DNA of 64,000 bases from Nocardia puris (GCF_003315035.1 NZ_QNRE01000001.1:841224-905223); one strand, 5' to 3'. Shown: positions 1-9,094, numbered from the stretch's first letter. A program made the numbers and translations. The notes: generated by a model from the letters alone, not told the origin.

Positions 1-391
1 GCGCTACGGCCACGTGCCCGGCGCGGTGGAACTGGCCACCCGACTGGCGGGCGGGCTGCTCGACGCGGCGGCGGCGTTCGACGGGCGGCTCCCCGAGCTG
101 TTCTGCGGATTCCCCCGCGCGCGTTTCGCGGTGCCGGTGCCGTATCCGACGTCGTGTTCGCCGCAGGCCTGGGCGAGCGCGGCGCCGCTGCTGCTGGTGC
201 GCTCGTTCCTGGGCTTGAATCCCGATGTGCCCAACCGCACGCTGCGGGTGCGCCCGCGCCTGCCCGAATCGTGGGGGCGGGTGACGCTCACCGCGCTGCG
301 GCTGGGCGATCTGAGCGTCGACGTGGAGGCCGAGGGCAGCACCGTGCACTCGGTCCGCCTGCCCGACGACTGGCAACTGATCACCGAGTGA
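1..391 (+). CDS. Glycogen debranching enzyme, C-terminal fragment
   Basis: C-terminal end of an amylo-alpha-1,6-glucosidase-type glycogen debranching enzyme; the gene starts outside the window and is read in the frame beginning at base 2. The visible ~129 residues contain the family's late catalytic-barrel signature: a G-RLPELFCGF stretch followed by PVPYP and then CSPQAWA, after which comes a short beta-rich tail. In this family the barrel hydrolyses alpha-1,6 branch points of glycogen or related glucans in the cytoplasm. Nothing can be said of its start or operon. The identification rests on family motifs remembered, not on a search. Confidence 0.8.
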   Translation, partial: RYGHVPGAVELATRLAGGLLDAAAAFDGRLPELFCGFPRARFAVPVPYPTSCSPQAWASAAPLLLVRSFLGLNPDVPNRTLRVRPRLPESWGRVTLTALRLGDLSVDVEAEGSTVHSVRLPDDWQLITE

Positions 392-440
392 CGGCGGGGC
401 CGCCGACGGTGAAAACGACTACGCGAGTGGGAGATCAACG

Positions 441-623
441 ATGCAGACATCGCTCGACACGCGCGACCTCTGGAACGCGCGGCACAGCAACTGCGCCGTG
501 GAGCCGACCGATCTCGACGAGGACCTCGCGCACTACCTGCGCGGGGTCCACGCCGGTCACGGCCCGGAGTGCCGGCAGTACCTGGCCGCCTCGGCCTACT
601 GCCTGAACCCCGACCACGTGTGA
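441..623 (+). CDS. Small hypothetical protein (60 aa)
   Basis: Short open reading frame of 60 codons that I do not recognise. It is preceded by GTGGGAG about 9 bases before the ATG, a reasonable ribosome binding site, and is followed 3 bases after its stop by a long GC-rich hairpin. The product is acidic and polar with two cysteines near the C-terminus (positions ~47 and ~56) and no membrane segment. The position between a plus-strand gene and a convergent gene, plus the terminator, favours a real gene, but its shortness means chance cannot be excluded. Confidence 0.45.
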   Translation: MQTSLDTRDLWNARHSNCAVEPTDLDEDLAHYLRGVHAGHGPECRQYLAASAYCLNPDHV

Positions 624-626
624 GTG

Positions 627-664
627 GCGGGCCGGGCGCGCCACACTTCGCGCGCCTGGCCCGC
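627..664. terminator. GC-rich hairpin between convergent genes
   Basis: Two 14-base arms (627-640 and 651-664) pair with a single G-U wobble around a 10-base loop. No U-tract follows. It sits between the small plus-strand gene and the convergent PstS-like gene, so it can serve as a terminator for both strands. Confidence 0.55.
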
Positions 665-731
665 GCAGTCGAACAGGCAAGGAGGCCAACAGCCCACGCA
701 GGCACCCCAACCGGAGCACACCCGACCGCGA

Positions 732-2258
732 CTACGACCCGGAAGCGCAGTGCCCCCGCGCATCCGACCCGCTCACGCACGGCTCGTTGCCGTGTGCGCG
801 CAGCACCTCCGCGCCCAGTCCCGCCGTCAAGTAGTGCAGGAACCCGGCCGCCGGGGAACCCACCGGCAGATCGCCGTGGCTGTAGGCATATTCGACGCCG
901 TGGAACGGGTAGGAACCGTCGAGAGCGGCCTCCCGCCCCGGAGCCACGCCATCCAAGGCGATGACCCGCATGCCCGCCCGATTCGATTCCGCCAGTTCGC
1001 CGTAGCCGATCGCGCCGGGAATCTCGCGCACGGCCTTGTGCATCTCCCTGGTGACCGGCACGTCGCAGAAGGTGCCCTCGGTGTCCTTGATCGCCGTGCA
1101 ACTGCGGTGCGGACGGGCGGGTTGTTCCCCGCCGAAGAGAGCGTCCTCGAAGATCACCCGGGTGCCCGAACCCGGTGTGCGATCGATCAGCACCACCGGT
1201 AGATCCGGGCCGCCCACCTCGCGCCAGTTGGTGATCCGGCCGGCGTACAGGTCGCGCACCTGCTCGACGGTGAGGTCGGCGACGCCGAGCTCGGGGTGCA
1301 CGAACATCGCGAACACCGCCAGCGCCAACGGCCGTGGACGCAACGCCGGGTAACCCGGCCCCTTCTCCCCGTCGCTGATGGCCAGCAGGCCCGCGTCCGG
1401 ACCGGCTTCGGCGAGCCGGTCCAGCCCGCGTTCGGTACCGGCGAAATCGAAGGCGAATTCCGCCCCGGTGCACCGCTTCTCGTACTGGGCGGCGGCGTCG
1501 CGGATCACCGGCTCGAACGCCGACGACCCGATCAGCGTGAGCTTCCCGGTCGCGCAGTCCAGCGGGGTGGGATCGGGACGCAGGACGGCGACGGCGAACT
1601 GCGCCACGATCACCGCGACGAGAAACCCGGTGAGCACCACCATGACTCGCGGCACGCCGGTGCGGCTGCGCGTCTCGACCACGCGCCCACCCCTGATACG
1701 ACCGAGCAGCACCGGCGCGGGATACTCCCCGCTGCCGCCGGACCGTTGCAGGATGGCCAGGATCTTGTAGTGGTCACCCCGCGCCAGCGGCACCTTGGGC
1801 AGGTCGATCACGCCGATGCGCCCGTCGGTGTCCTCCCGCACGGCGATTCCCGAAGCGGGACCCAGGCTTTCGGCCAGGTCGGGATCGCTGAGCTCGGTGA
1901 CGGCCATACCCACCACCCGGCGGCGCGGGAACCGCAGGTGCAGCCCGATCCGCGCGGTCGGGGCCAGATAGTCCGCCACGCCGATGGCGGTGCTGCCGCT
2001 GTTCTCGATGCGCACCAGCACGACCGAATAGTCGCGCAGGTCAGGGGTATTGGCGGGGAGATCGGGGTGCAGCCGTGCGAGCGCGCCGGGGAACACCGAC
2101 TCGATCTCACCGGTGACCGGCGTGTCCATCTGCACGCGGTACCCCAGCCGCCTGCGGCCCACGAACACGAACTCCCACAGGAACGCGCCGACGGGCACGA
2201 CGAGACCGATCACCGCGAGCACGGTGTCGATCGGGAAGTCACCCACCAGCCCAGCCAC
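732..2258 (-). CDS. Membrane-anchored PstS-like phosphate-binding-domain protein
   Basis: 508-residue protein with an unusual layout. A membrane segment lies near residues 10-31, then a soluble domain of about 175 residues, a second membrane segment near 205-230, and a C-terminal solute-binding domain (about 240-500) of the PstS-like type. The latter shows the phosphate-binding-protein signatures GSSAFEPV near its start, a TVEQVRDLYAGRITNW stretch and DRTPGSGTR in the middle. With two membrane passes the binding domain should lie outside the cell. There is no neighbouring pstCAB, so it may sense or bind phosphate rather than feed a transporter; that is inference. Upstream spacing to the next gene is about 240 bases. 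Confidence 0.72.
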   Translation of the reverse strand: MAGLVGDFPIDTVLAVIGLVVPVGAFLWEFVFVGRRRLGYRVQMDTPVTGEIESVFPGALARLHPDLPANTPDLRDYSVVLVRIENSGSTAIGVADYLAPTARIGLHLRFPRRRVVGMAVTELSDPDLAESLGPASGIAVREDTDGRIGVIDLPKVPLARGDHYKILAILQRSGGSGEYPAPVLLGRIRGGRVVETRSRTGVPRVMVVLTGFLVAVIVAQFAVAVLRPDPTPLDCATGKLTLIGSSAFEPVIRDAAAQYEKRCTGAEFAFDFAGTERGLDRLAEAGPDAGLLAISDGEKGPGYPALRPRPLALAVFAMFVHPELGVADLTVEQVRDLYAGRITNWREVGGPDLPVVLIDRTPGSGTRVIFEDALFGGEQPARPHRSCTAIKDTEGTFCDVPVTREMHKAVREIPGAIGYGELAESNRAGMRVIALDGVAPGREAALDGSYPFHGVEYAYSHGDLPVGSPAAGFLHYLTAGLGAEVLRAHGNEPCVSGSDARGHCASGS

Positions 2259-2502
2259 CCCCGTGTTCGAAGCCGTGCACCCATTCTCGACCGCCTACCG
2301 CCCGAAATCGCCGCGCACACCGAATATTCGACCGCCGTTCACCCCACTGAGATAAGCCAACGCCTTCGGCGTATTGCTCGGCAGTTAGTGCCATTGCAGC
2401 AGGAGCAGGTTGTGGTTGCGTCGATGCGGGGTTCAGCGGCGTGCGCCTCCGACAGCCGGGTGAAGGCGTTCACGTCGACGCGCCGCATCTGGACAGCCAG
2501 CG

Positions 2503-3552
2503 CTACCCGTCGCTCACCCAACCCAGTAGATCCTCCAACGGCCAGGTGTTGATAACCCGCTCGGCGGGAACACCATTCACCACCGCGCGCTCGCATCCGT
2601 AACCCTGCCAATCCAATTGGCCGGGCGCGTGCGCGTCGGTGTCGACGGAGAAGTAACAACCCATCTCCACCGCGAGCCGCAGCAGGCGCGCGGGCGGGTC
2701 GCGGCGTTCGGGCCGGCTGTTGATCTCGACGGCCGTGCCGTAGGTGCGGCACGCTTCGAACACCACCTCGGCATCGAAGGTGGACTCCGGGCGGGTGCCC
2801 CGCGATCCCTCCACCAGGCGACCCGTGCAGTGGCCGAGGATGTCGACGTTCGGGTTCGCCACCGCGTACACCATCCGCTTGGTCATGGTGGCGCTGTCGT
2901 CGCGCAGGTGCGAATGCACGCTCGCCACCACGACATCCAGTTCGGCCAGCAGATCCGCCTCCTGGTCGAGGGTGCCGTCGTCGAGGATGTCCACCTCGAT
3001 GCCGGTGAGGATCCGGAACGGCGCGAGCCGCTCGTTGAGCCCGGCGATCACGTCCAGCTGCCTGCGCAACCGCGCGGCGGAGAGCCCGTTGGCGACCTTC
3101 AGGCGCGGCGAATGGTCGGTCAGCGCGCAGTACTCGTGCCCGAGTGCGGCCGCCACCCCCATCATCTCGGCGATCGGGCTGCCGCCGTCGGACCAGTCGG
3201 AGTGGGTGTGCAGGTCGCCGCGCAACAGCGTGCGCAGCGACTTGCCCTGCGCACCGATCGGCTTTGCCGCGCCGCGCAATTCGGTGAGATAGGCGGGCAC
3301 GGTCCCCGCGGCCGCGGCGGCGATCACGGCCGCGGTCTTGGGGCCGACCCCCGCCAGTTCCTGCCAGGTGCCCGCCGCGCGCCTGGCCTCGTACTCCGCC
3401 GTGGACAGTTCGGCCACCACGTCGGCCGCCCGCCGGTACGCGCGCACCCGGTGCGTCTCGGCGCGGCCGCGCTCGAGCCAGAACCCGATCTCGCGCAGCG
3501 CCTCCACCGGGCCCGGCGCGGCGGGTTCGGTGGCGGGCGCGCGGTCGGGCAT
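2503..3552 (-). CDS. PHP-domain phosphoesterase with HhH region (PolX-like)
   Basis: 349-residue protein. The N-terminal ~110 residues resemble the helix-hairpin-helix region of family X DNA polymerases (ELAGVGPKTAAVIAAAA), and the rest is a PHP phosphoesterase domain. The metal-binding motifs are visible in order: DLHTHSDWSDG, the HS pair in VASVHSHLR, NVDILGHCTGR and DTDAHAPG. The polymerase palm is missing, so this is the stand-alone PHP form found in many actinobacteria, probably a metal-dependent phosphatase. The start at 3552 gives MPDRAP; an upstream extension would overlap the next gene. Five bases separate it from the reductase gene upstream, which suggests co-transcription. Confidence 0.8.
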   Translation of the reverse strand: MPDRAPATEPAAPGPVEALREIGFWLERGRAETHRVRAYRRAADVVAELSTAEYEARRAAGTWQELAGVGPKTAAVIAAAAAGTVPAYLTELRGAAKPIGAQGKSLRTLLRGDLHTHSDWSDGGSPIAEMMGVAAALGHEYCALTDHSPRLKVANGLSAARLRRQLDVIAGLNERLAPFRILTGIEVDILDDGTLDQEADLLAELDVVVASVHSHLRDDSATMTKRMVYAVANPNVDILGHCTGRLVEGSRGTRPESTFDAEVVFEACRTYGTAVEINSRPERRDPPARLLRLAVEMGCYFSVDTDAHAPGQLDWQGYGCERAVVNGVPAERVINTWPLEDLLGWVSDG

Positions 3553-3557
3553 GCCGG

Positions 3558-4139
3558 TCAGCGGATCCGGCTGTACTTGACGAAGGCGACGCCGTCCTCG
3601 AACACCCGGCTGGTGATCACCCGGAAGCGCGCGGGCTCGGGCAGCCCAGGCCCGTCGCCGAACAGCGACCGGCCGCGCCCGAGCACGATCGGGTACAGCT
3701 TCAGGAAGATCTGGTCGATCTCGGGCAGCAGCACCTGCGCCAGCTCCCCGCCGCCGCACAGCCAGATGCCGAGTCCCTTGGCGCGCTTGAGTTCCCGCAC
3801 CTTCGCCAGCGGATCGGCGGAGATCAGCTCGACCGCCGGATCGGGCGCCTCGGGCAGCGTGGTGGACACGACGAACTGGCGCAGGTGCGCGTACGGGCTC
3901 GAGGTGCCGGTGCGCACGCCGAAGTCGTGCGTCTTGCGCCCCATGATCACCGTGTCGAAGCTCGCGTTGCGCTTGTCGATGCCCAGCGCCTCCCTGACCT
4001 TGAACGGCAGGGTCTCCGGATACTGCGCGGTGATCGCCGGGCCGTGATCACCGCCGACGGGGAAGAAGTCGACCGACCCGTCCTCCGTGGCGATGTACCC
4101 GTCGATCGTCGACGCGACATAGTAGGTGAGCTTGCGCAT
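3558..4139 (-). CDS. Dihydrofolate reductase / RibD C-terminal family protein
   Basis: 193-residue soluble protein of the RibD_C (dihydrofolate-reductase-like) superfamily. It begins MRKLTYYVASTIDGYIA, the usual start of this family, has the VIMGRKTHDFG nucleotide-binding turn near residue 65, and the LCGGGELAQ motif near residue 127 that contacts NADPH. The physiological substrate of such stand-alone members is generally unknown; they are NADPH-dependent reductases by homology. A good ribosome binding site (GAGGAAAGG) lies 6 bases before the ATG, inside one arm of an inverted repeat. It heads a probable two-gene unit with the PHP gene. Confidence 0.8.
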   Translation of the reverse strand: MRKLTYYVASTIDGYIATEDGSVDFFPVGGDHGPAITAQYPETLPFKVREALGIDKRNASFDTVIMGRKTHDFGVRTGTSSPYAHLRQFVVSTTLPEAPDPAVELISADPLAKVRELKRAKGLGIWLCGGGELAQVLLPEIDQIFLKLYPIVLGRGRSLFGDGPGLPEPARFRVITSRVFEDGVAFVKYSRIR

Positions 4140-4146
4140 GTATACC

Positions 4147-4183
4147 TTTCCTCAGCCGACCACACATCGATCGCCTGAGGAAA
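4147..4183. promoter_or_regulatory. 9-bp inverted repeat over the reductase gene RBS
   Basis: TTTCCTCAG (4147-4155) and CTGAGGAAA (4175-4183) are exact reverse complements, 19 bases apart. The arm nearest the gene contains the ribosome binding site of the reductase gene starting at 4139. It could be a dyad operator or an RNA hairpin that hides the ribosome binding site. Confidence 0.4.
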
Positions 4184-4199
4184 CGGTAGCTCGCGAGCG

Positions 4200-5057
4200 T
4201 CAGCGAAAGCGAGGCTTCGGTTGGCAGCGGGGGCAGTAGTACGAGGACCGGTTCATGAATTTCTCGCGCGCCACCGGGGCTCCGCAGCGCCGGCACGGCT
4301 CGTCCTCCCGCCCGTACACGGCCAGGGACCGTTCGAAGTACCCGGACTGACCGTTGACGTTGACGTACAGCGCGTCGAACGAGGTACCGCCCGCGGCCAG
4401 CGCCTCCCCCATCACCGCGCCGACCTCGTCCAGCAGGGTGCGCAACGCGGGCCGGGTGAGCGTGGCGGCGATCCGGTTACCGTGGATGCGGGCCCGCCAC
4501 AGGGACTCGTCGGCGTAGATGTTGCCGACCCCCGAGAGGACGGACTGGTCGAGCAGCACCCGCTTGATCTCGGAGTGCTTCGCGCGCAGCGCCTTGACGG
4601 CGGCCTCCCGGTCGAAGCGGGGATCGAGGGGATCGCGCGCGATGTGCGCGACGGGTTCCGGCAGCAACGAACCGTCCACCTCGACGAGCGGGGCCAGCGC
4701 CCAGCCGCCGAAGGTGCGCTGGTCCACGAATCGCAGTTCGGTGCCATCGTGCAGCGCGGCCCTGATGTGGGCGTGCTTCTCCACGGGCGCGCCGGTGGGC
4801 TGGACCAGCATCTGGCCGCTCATGCCGAGGTGCACGACGAGGGCCTCGTCGTCGTCCAGGGTGAGCCAGAGGTACTTGCCGCGCCGCTGCGCCGAGTCCA
4901 CCCGTCGGCCGGTCATCCGGGCCGCGAGATCGGCCGCGCCGAGCAGGTGCCTGCGCACCGAGCGGGGATGGGTGACGGTGACCGATTCGATGGTGCGGCC
5001 GACCACGTGTTCGGCGAGTCCGCGCCGCACGACCTCGACCTCGGGAAGTTCGGGCAC
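4200..5057 (-). CDS. mutM: Formamidopyrimidine-DNA glycosylase (Fpg/MutM)
   Basis: 285-residue bifunctional DNA glycosylase/AP lyase that removes 8-oxoguanine and formamidopyrimidines. The mature N-terminus is PELPEVE, providing the catalytic proline and glutamates. The [11 protein letters not shown] stretch near residue 60 carries the conserved lysine. A C-terminal zinc finger has four cysteines in two pairs (CRRC and CPRC). The length fits the family. The start is GTG at 5057, one base after the stop of rnc, so the two are co-transcribed as in other Mycobacteriales. Confidence 0.95.
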   Translation of the reverse strand: MPELPEVEVVRRGLAEHVVGRTIESVTVTHPRSVRRHLLGAADLAARMTGRRVDSAQRRGKYLWLTLDDDEALVVHLGMSGQMLVQPTGAPVEKHAHIRAALHDGTELRFVDQRTFGGWALAPLVEVDGSLLPEPVAHIARDPLDPRFDREAAVKALRAKHSEIKRVLLDQSVLSGVGNIYADESLWRARIHGNRIAATLTRPALRTLLDEVGAVMGEALAAGGTSFDALYVNVNGQSGYFERSLAVYGREDEPCRRCGAPVAREKFMNRSSYYCPRCQPKPRFR

Positions 5058-5058
5058 G

Positions 5059-5781
5059 TCAGGCTTCGTCGGTCAGCGCCTGATAGGCCGCGCCCGCGGC
5101 CTTCTGCTCGGCTTCCTTCTTGGACCGGCCGATGCCCTGCCCGTAGGCCCGGCCGCCGATCACGGTGGTCGCCGTGAACTCCTTGTCGTGGTCGGGGCCC
5201 GTCGAGGTGATCTCGTAGCTGGGCACGCCGAGTCCACGTTCGGCGGTGAGCTCCTGCAAGCTGGTCTTCCAGTCGAGCCCGGCGCCCATGCGGGGGCCGC
5301 GCTCGAGCAGGTCGGCGAACAGGCGCAGCACGAGGTCGCGGGCGACCTGGATGCCGTACTGCAGGTGCACCGCCCCGAGCAGCGATTCCATGCCGTCGGC
5401 GAGGATGCTCGGCTTGTCCCGGCCGCCGGTGAGCTCTTCGCCCTTGCCGAGCAGCAGGTGCGCGCCGAGCCCGCCGTCACCGAGCCCGCGCGCCACCTCG
5501 GCGAGCGCGTGCATGTTGACCACGCTCGCCCGCAGCTTCGCCAGTTCGCCCTCGGACTTGTCCGGGTGCTCGTGGTACAGCCGCTCGGTGATGCTCAGGC
5601 CGAGCACGGAGTCGCCGAGGAACTCCAACCGTTCGTTGGTCGGCAGGCCGCCGTTCTCGTAGGCGTACGACCGGTGCGTCAGCGCCAGGCGCAGCAGGTC
5701 CGGTCGCACGTCGACGCCGAGCGCTTCGATCAGGCTCTGGTGTGCACCGGGCGAACCGGCATCATCCTTGCTGGCTGTCAC
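5059..5781 (-). CDS. rnc: Ribonuclease III
   Basis: 240-residue double-strand-specific endoribonuclease that processes rRNA precursors and structured mRNAs. The signature [13 protein letters not shown] is near residue 40, a second acidic motif ([12 protein letters not shown]) is near 110, and the C-terminal double-stranded RNA-binding domain ends in [14 protein letters not shown]. The GTG at 5781 is chosen because it gives the usual length and leaves the rpmF stop 23 bases upstream. It lies between rpmF and mutM in the conserved DUF177-rpmF-rnc-mutM order. Confidence 0.95.
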   Translation of the reverse strand: MTASKDDAGSPGAHQSLIEALGVDVRPDLLRLALTHRSYAYENGGLPTNERLEFLGDSVLGLSITERLYHEHPDKSEGELAKLRASVVNMHALAEVARGLGDGGLGAHLLLGKGEELTGGRDKPSILADGMESLLGAVHLQYGIQVARDLVLRLFADLLERGPRMGAGLDWKTSLQELTAERGLGVPSYEITSTGPDHDKEFTATTVIGGRAYGQGIGRSKKEAEQKAAGAAYQALTDEA

Positions 5782-5804
5782 GTCGATACGAAGGATCGAA
5801 TGCC

Positions 5805-5987
5805 TCAGACGGCGGCGGTGACCTGGCGGCCCTTGTAGGTGCCGCAGGAGGGGCAGGCGATGTGCGGCAGGGTCTTCTGACCACAGCCGCGGTTCGGGCA
5901 GGTGATCAGGGTCGGCGCGGCGGCCTTCCACTGGCTGCGCCGCGACCTGGTGTTGGAACGGGACATCCGGCGCTTGGGAACGGCCAC
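5805..5987 (-). CDS. rpmF: 50S ribosomal protein L32
   Basis: 60-residue basic ribosomal protein starting [16 protein letters not shown] after the initiator. It keeps the zinc-ribbon cysteines (CPNRGC and CPSC), so this is the zinc-binding form. The start is GTG with AGGAGAG about 7 bases upstream. It follows the DUF177 gene by 47 bases and precedes rnc, the typical operon in actinobacteria. Confidence 0.95.
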   Translation of the reverse strand: MAVPKRRMSRSNTRSRRSQWKAAAPTLITCPNRGCGQKTLPHIACPSCGTYKGRQVTAAV

Positions 5988-6034
5988 GACTAACTCTCCT
6001 CTGTTGTCTTGATGAACGCTGCCTGTTCGGCGGG

Positions 6035-6661
6035 TTATCGGTCTGGGTCGGCGTCCGCGTCGGGCGCGCCGCTGCCGGGCGATCCGGTGGCGAACTTCGC
6101 CAGCCCGGCCCAGCGAGGGTCAAGTATCTCATGCCGGTGATCAGAACCCGCAATCGCCATCCGCACGCCGCATTCCGGGCACAGGCCCGCGCAGTCGGGG
6201 CCGCACAGCGGCTGCAACGGCAGCGCGAGGCCGATGGCGTCGACCACCACGGGCTCCAGGTCGATGAGATCGTCCGCCATGCGGTAGACCTCGTCGTCCT
6301 CGGTGGTCTGCTCGGTGGTGCTGTCCGGGTAGGCGAACAGTTCCGTGACGTGCAGATCCACGCTGTCGGTGAACGACTCCAGGCAGCGCGAGCACTCCCC
6401 GGCCGTCGGCGCGGACACCGTGCCGGTGACCAGTACGCCTTCGGACACCGCCTGCAACTGCAGGTCCAGCTCCACCGTCGAACCCTCGGGGATGGCGATG
6501 AGATCGAGCCCGATCCGGCCCTCGGTGGTGAGCGAGCGCCGCAACTCCCGCATCGTGCCGGGCCTGCGGCCCAGACTGCGGACGTCCAGCACGAAACCCG
6601 CGTCCGGCGTGCGGTGGGAACGCGCGCGCGAACGCGACGCGGAACCGGAACCGGCGGGCAT
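6035..6661 (-). CDS. YceD/DUF177 family protein
   Basis: 208-residue protein of the YceD (DUF177) family, which nearly always sits upstream of rpmF and is linked to rRNA or ribosome assembly (plant homologues act in 23S rRNA accumulation). Visible features are a [10 protein letters not shown] cysteine pair in the middle and a C-terminal [14 protein letters not shown] cluster, probably a metal site. I chose the ATG at 6661 (MPAGSGS); a GTG at 6703 would add 14 residues. It is the first gene of the DUF177-rpmF-rnc-mutM run. Confidence 0.85.
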   Translation of the reverse strand: MPAGSGSASRSRARSHRTPDAGFVLDVRSLGRRPGTMRELRRSLTTEGRIGLDLIAIPEGSTVELDLQLQAVSEGVLVTGTVSAPTAGECSRCLESFTDSVDLHVTELFAYPDSTTEQTTEDDEVYRMADDLIDLEPVVVDAIGLALPLQPLCGPDCAGLCPECGVRMAIAGSDHRHEILDPRWAGLAKFATGSPGSGAPDADADPDR

Positions 6662-6790
6662 CACGTACTCACTCTCACTGCGGGAAGGGGGATGGGCAAC
6701 CACTCAACAATACGCGAGGGCCCGGTCGAACCTCAAAACGGCCGGCGATCACCAGCTCCCCGCGCGCCGACCGGACGCCCGCGGTGGCGC

Positions 6791-7537
6791 CTACCGCCGG
6801 TAGTCGGCGGCGTAGTCGGGCGCACCCGCCCCCGTGCGCAGCTGGTGCCGACCACCGCGCACGGTGCGCAGCGTGCTGTTCAGCGTCTCCTCGAACTGCG
6901 CGAGCGTGGAGTCCACGTAGTGGTCGCACTCGTCGCGGGTGCGGTCGGCCTCCTCGGTCGCGGCGTCGACCAGGCGCGCGGACTCGGCGTGCGCGGCGCG
7001 CACCACCTCGGTCTGCGACACCAGGCGCTCCTGTTCGGCCCGGCCCTCGGCCACCGACCGCTCGTAGGACGCCTTACCCGCCTCGATCATCCGCTCCGAT
7101 TCCGCGCGCGCCCGGCCGGTGACGGCCTCGTACTCGGCGTTGCCGTCGGCGACCACGCGGTCGGCCTCGGCCTGCGCGGTGGCGACCAGGTGATCGGCGT
7201 GCGCGCTCGCCTCGGCGACCATGCGGTCGGCGTGGGCCTTGGCGTCGGCGAGGATGCGGTCGGCCTCCTCGCGCGCGGACTCGATGGTCTGGGCCGCCTG
7301 CTCGTTGGCCGAGGTCACGGTGGCTTCGGCGCCGGTGCGGGCGTCGGTGACGATCTTGTCGCGGTGGTCCAGGACGTCCTGGGCGTCGTCGAGTTCGCCC
7401 GGCAGCGCGTCGCGCACGTCGTCGAGCAGGTCCAGCACATCGCCGCGGGGCACGATGCAGCTGCGGGTGGGCGGGATGCCGCGCGCCTCCTCGACGATCG
7501 CCACCAGCTCGTCGAGTGCCTCGAATACGCGATACAT
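6791..7537 (-). CDS. sepIVA: SepIVA-like DivIVA-domain septation protein
   Basis: 248-residue protein dominated by a long alanine/glutamate-rich coiled coil (about residues 75-210, repeating ADRxxAEAxAxAD-type heptads), with an N-terminal DivIVA-like segment MYRVFEALDELVAIVEEARG. This matches SepIVA of mycobacteria, a divisome-associated factor in cell-wall synthesis and septation that is encoded between coaD and the DUF177-rpmF genes there, as here. It should be cytoplasmic and peripheral to the membrane. The C-terminal ~30 residues are a basic tail without coiled coil. Confidence 0.85.
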   Translation of the reverse strand: MYRVFEALDELVAIVEEARGIPPTRSCIVPRGDVLDLLDDVRDALPGELDDAQDVLDHRDKIVTDARTGAEATVTSANEQAAQTIESAREEADRILADAKAHADRMVAEASAHADHLVATAQAEADRVVADGNAEYEAVTGRARAESERMIEAGKASYERSVAEGRAEQERLVSQTEVVRAAHAESARLVDAATEEADRTRDECDHYVDSTLAQFEETLNSTLRTVRGGRHQLRTGAGAPDYAADYRR

Positions 7538-7663
7538 GCTCGTTTACCCCGCTTTCCTGCCGATCTCCGGCGAAACTCTCCGCCGGTGCCCAGTGTGCCC
7601 CTGATCACGGCATCTGCCGAGTCCCGGCCCGGTGTGTCGTGACAGTGTCTGCCAGACCACACA

Positions 7664-7692
7664 ATCAAGTGGAGACTGACCCTCCACTTGAT
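7664..7692. promoter_or_regulatory. Perfect 11-bp inverted repeat upstream of the GtrA gene
   Basis: ATCAAGTGGAG (7664-7674) and CTCCACTTGAT (7682-7692) are exact reverse complements around a 7-base spacer, in a locally AT-rich stretch (GCTAAATTTCTATGG follows). The whole 7538-7861 gap between divergent sepIVA and the GtrA gene holds no other gene I can support. The form is that of a transcription-factor operator; the protein that would bind is not evident nearby. Confidence 0.5.
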
Positions 7693-7861
7693 GCTAAATT
7701 TCTATGGAGAGATCGGCGCGCGGGACCCCGACAAGGATTTCGCAAGCCGGTCACAGGGCCACACCGTGAGTGTGGAACCACTCCCGAGTCCGACGGGAAG
7801 GATGCGGCCCCCGCCGCGGTTGTCCTTTACCGAGGGCTCACGGTTTCGATCGGAAAGAACG

Positions 7862-8374
7862 ATGACGGTTCTGGAAGCGCCGCGATCGGCGGTGGTGCCC
7901 GCGGGGCTGTACACCCCGTGGGTGGTCGTCGCTGATCCCACCGCGCGCACCGCACCGGCCCTGTGGTCCGGCCCGCTCGGCTATCTGCGCGGTGACCGCG
8001 CCTTCGCCCAGCTCATCCGTTTCGCCCTCGTCGGCGGTTCCAGCAATGTGGCCTACGTGCTGCTGTTCTTCGCCATGCACGGCATCGGCCCGATCGCGGC
8101 CAATATCGCCGGCTCGGTGGTGAGCACGATCATCGCGAACGAACTGCACCGCCAGCTCACCTTCCACGCGGCGGGGCGCGTCGGCTGGTTCACGGCGCAG
8201 TGGGAGGGCGGCGGCCTGGCGCTGCTGGGCCTGGGCATCACCACGGCCGCGCTGGCCGGGCTCGAGGTCTGGGCGCCCGGACTCGGCGGCGTCGCGCAAG
8301 CCGGCGCGGTGCTGGCCATCACCGCCGCGGTCGGCGGCCTGCGCTTCCTGGCCCTGCGCGGCCTGGTCTTCTGA
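7862..8374 (+). CDS. GtrA-like four-helix membrane protein
   Basis: 170-residue protein with about four membrane segments (residues ~52-70, 76-96, 113-137 and 142-165). It has the GtrA pattern IRFALVGGSSNVAYVLLFF in the first helix and IANELHRQLTF after the second. GtrA-like proteins are thought to help move lipid-linked sugars across the membrane for cell-wall or surface glycans. The start at 7862 has GGAAAG 7 bases upstream; a longer in-frame start at 7688 would run into the inverted repeat and adds only unlikely residues. A bidirectional terminator follows. Confidence 0.75.
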   Translation: MTVLEAPRSAVVPAGLYTPWVVVADPTARTAPALWSGPLGYLRGDRAFAQLIRFALVGGSSNVAYVLLFFAMHGIGPIAANIAGSVVSTIIANELHRQLTFHAAGRVGWFTAQWEGGGLALLGLGITTAALAGLEVWAPGLGGVAQAGAVLAITAAVGGLRFLALRGLVF

Positions 8375-8391
8375 GTCCCGTAGACACACGA

Positions 8392-8425
8392 AAACCGGCG
8401 CCCACCATGTGGTGGGCGCCGGTTT
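8392..8425. terminator. Bidirectional hairpin between GtrA gene and coaD
   Basis: Arms AAACCGGCGCCCACCA (8392-8407) and its exact reverse complement (8410-8425) form a 16-bp stem flanked by A and T runs on either strand, between two convergent genes. This is a strong intrinsic terminator candidate for both. Confidence 0.8.
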
Positions 8426-8435
8426 CGCGTTCGGG

Positions 8436-8918
8436 TTACTTGTTCTCGGCGAGGCGGTCGAGCAGGCGCTTGTGCACGATGCCGGGCAGCAGATCGCTCA
8501 CGTCGCCGCCGTACTTCGCGACCTCCTTGACCAGGGAGCTGGACACGAAGCTGAACTCCGGGTTCGACGCGACGAAGAAGGTGTCCACGCCGCTGAGCTT
8601 CTTGTTCATGTGCGCCATCTGGATCTCGTAGGCGAAGTCGGTGGAGTCGCGCAGCCCCTTGACCATCGCGGTGAGTCCTTCCTGCTTGGCGAAGTCCACC
8701 AGCAGGCCGCGCCACGACGCCACCCGAACATTGGGCAGATCGGCCGTGACCTCGCGGATCAGCTCCATGCGCTCCTCCACGGTGAACATGCCCTGCTTGT
8801 TGGGGTTCACCACGACGGTCACCACGACCTCGTCGAATTGCGCTGCCGCCCTGGCGAAGACGTCGAGATGTCCGTTGGTCACCGGGTCGAACGACCCGGG
8901 GCACATAGCTCCAGCCAT
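8436..8918 (-). CDS. coaD: Phosphopantetheine adenylyltransferase
   Basis: 160-residue enzyme that transfers AMP from ATP to 4'-phosphopantetheine in coenzyme A synthesis. It has the nucleotidyltransferase motif [12 protein letters not shown] near residue 8 (TxGH type), [12 protein letters not shown] near residue 89, and a late [17 protein letters not shown] stretch; all are diagnostic. Length fits the family. It lies upstream of sepIVA and downstream of rsmD as in mycobacteria. Confidence 0.95.
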   Translation of the reverse strand: MAGAMCPGSFDPVTNGHLDVFARAAAQFDEVVVTVVVNPNKQGMFTVEERMELIREVTADLPNVRVASWRGLLVDFAKQEGLTAMVKGLRDSTDFAYEIQMAHMNKKLSGVDTFFVASNPEFSFVSSSLVKEVAKYGGDVSDLLPGIVHKRLLDRLAENK

Positions 8919-9094
8919 GAGCCGAAACTATCAGGTCGATACCCGGGATTCGACCGGCGGCGTGCGGCCGAACGATGCCGCGAGCGCCGGGTTCCGACGA
9001 GCGCTGTTTCGCCGCACGCCATTCTCCGCGAGCCTTCGGCCGGGCGGCCCGACTGACAGGCCGGGCTCGCGACCTGATCGGGCCCGGAGAGCGC

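Noticed and set aside
7688..7861. Longer start for the GtrA-like protein
   Set aside because: It begins inside the inverted repeat and adds a polar stretch not expected for GtrA; the start at 7862 has a better ribosome binding site.
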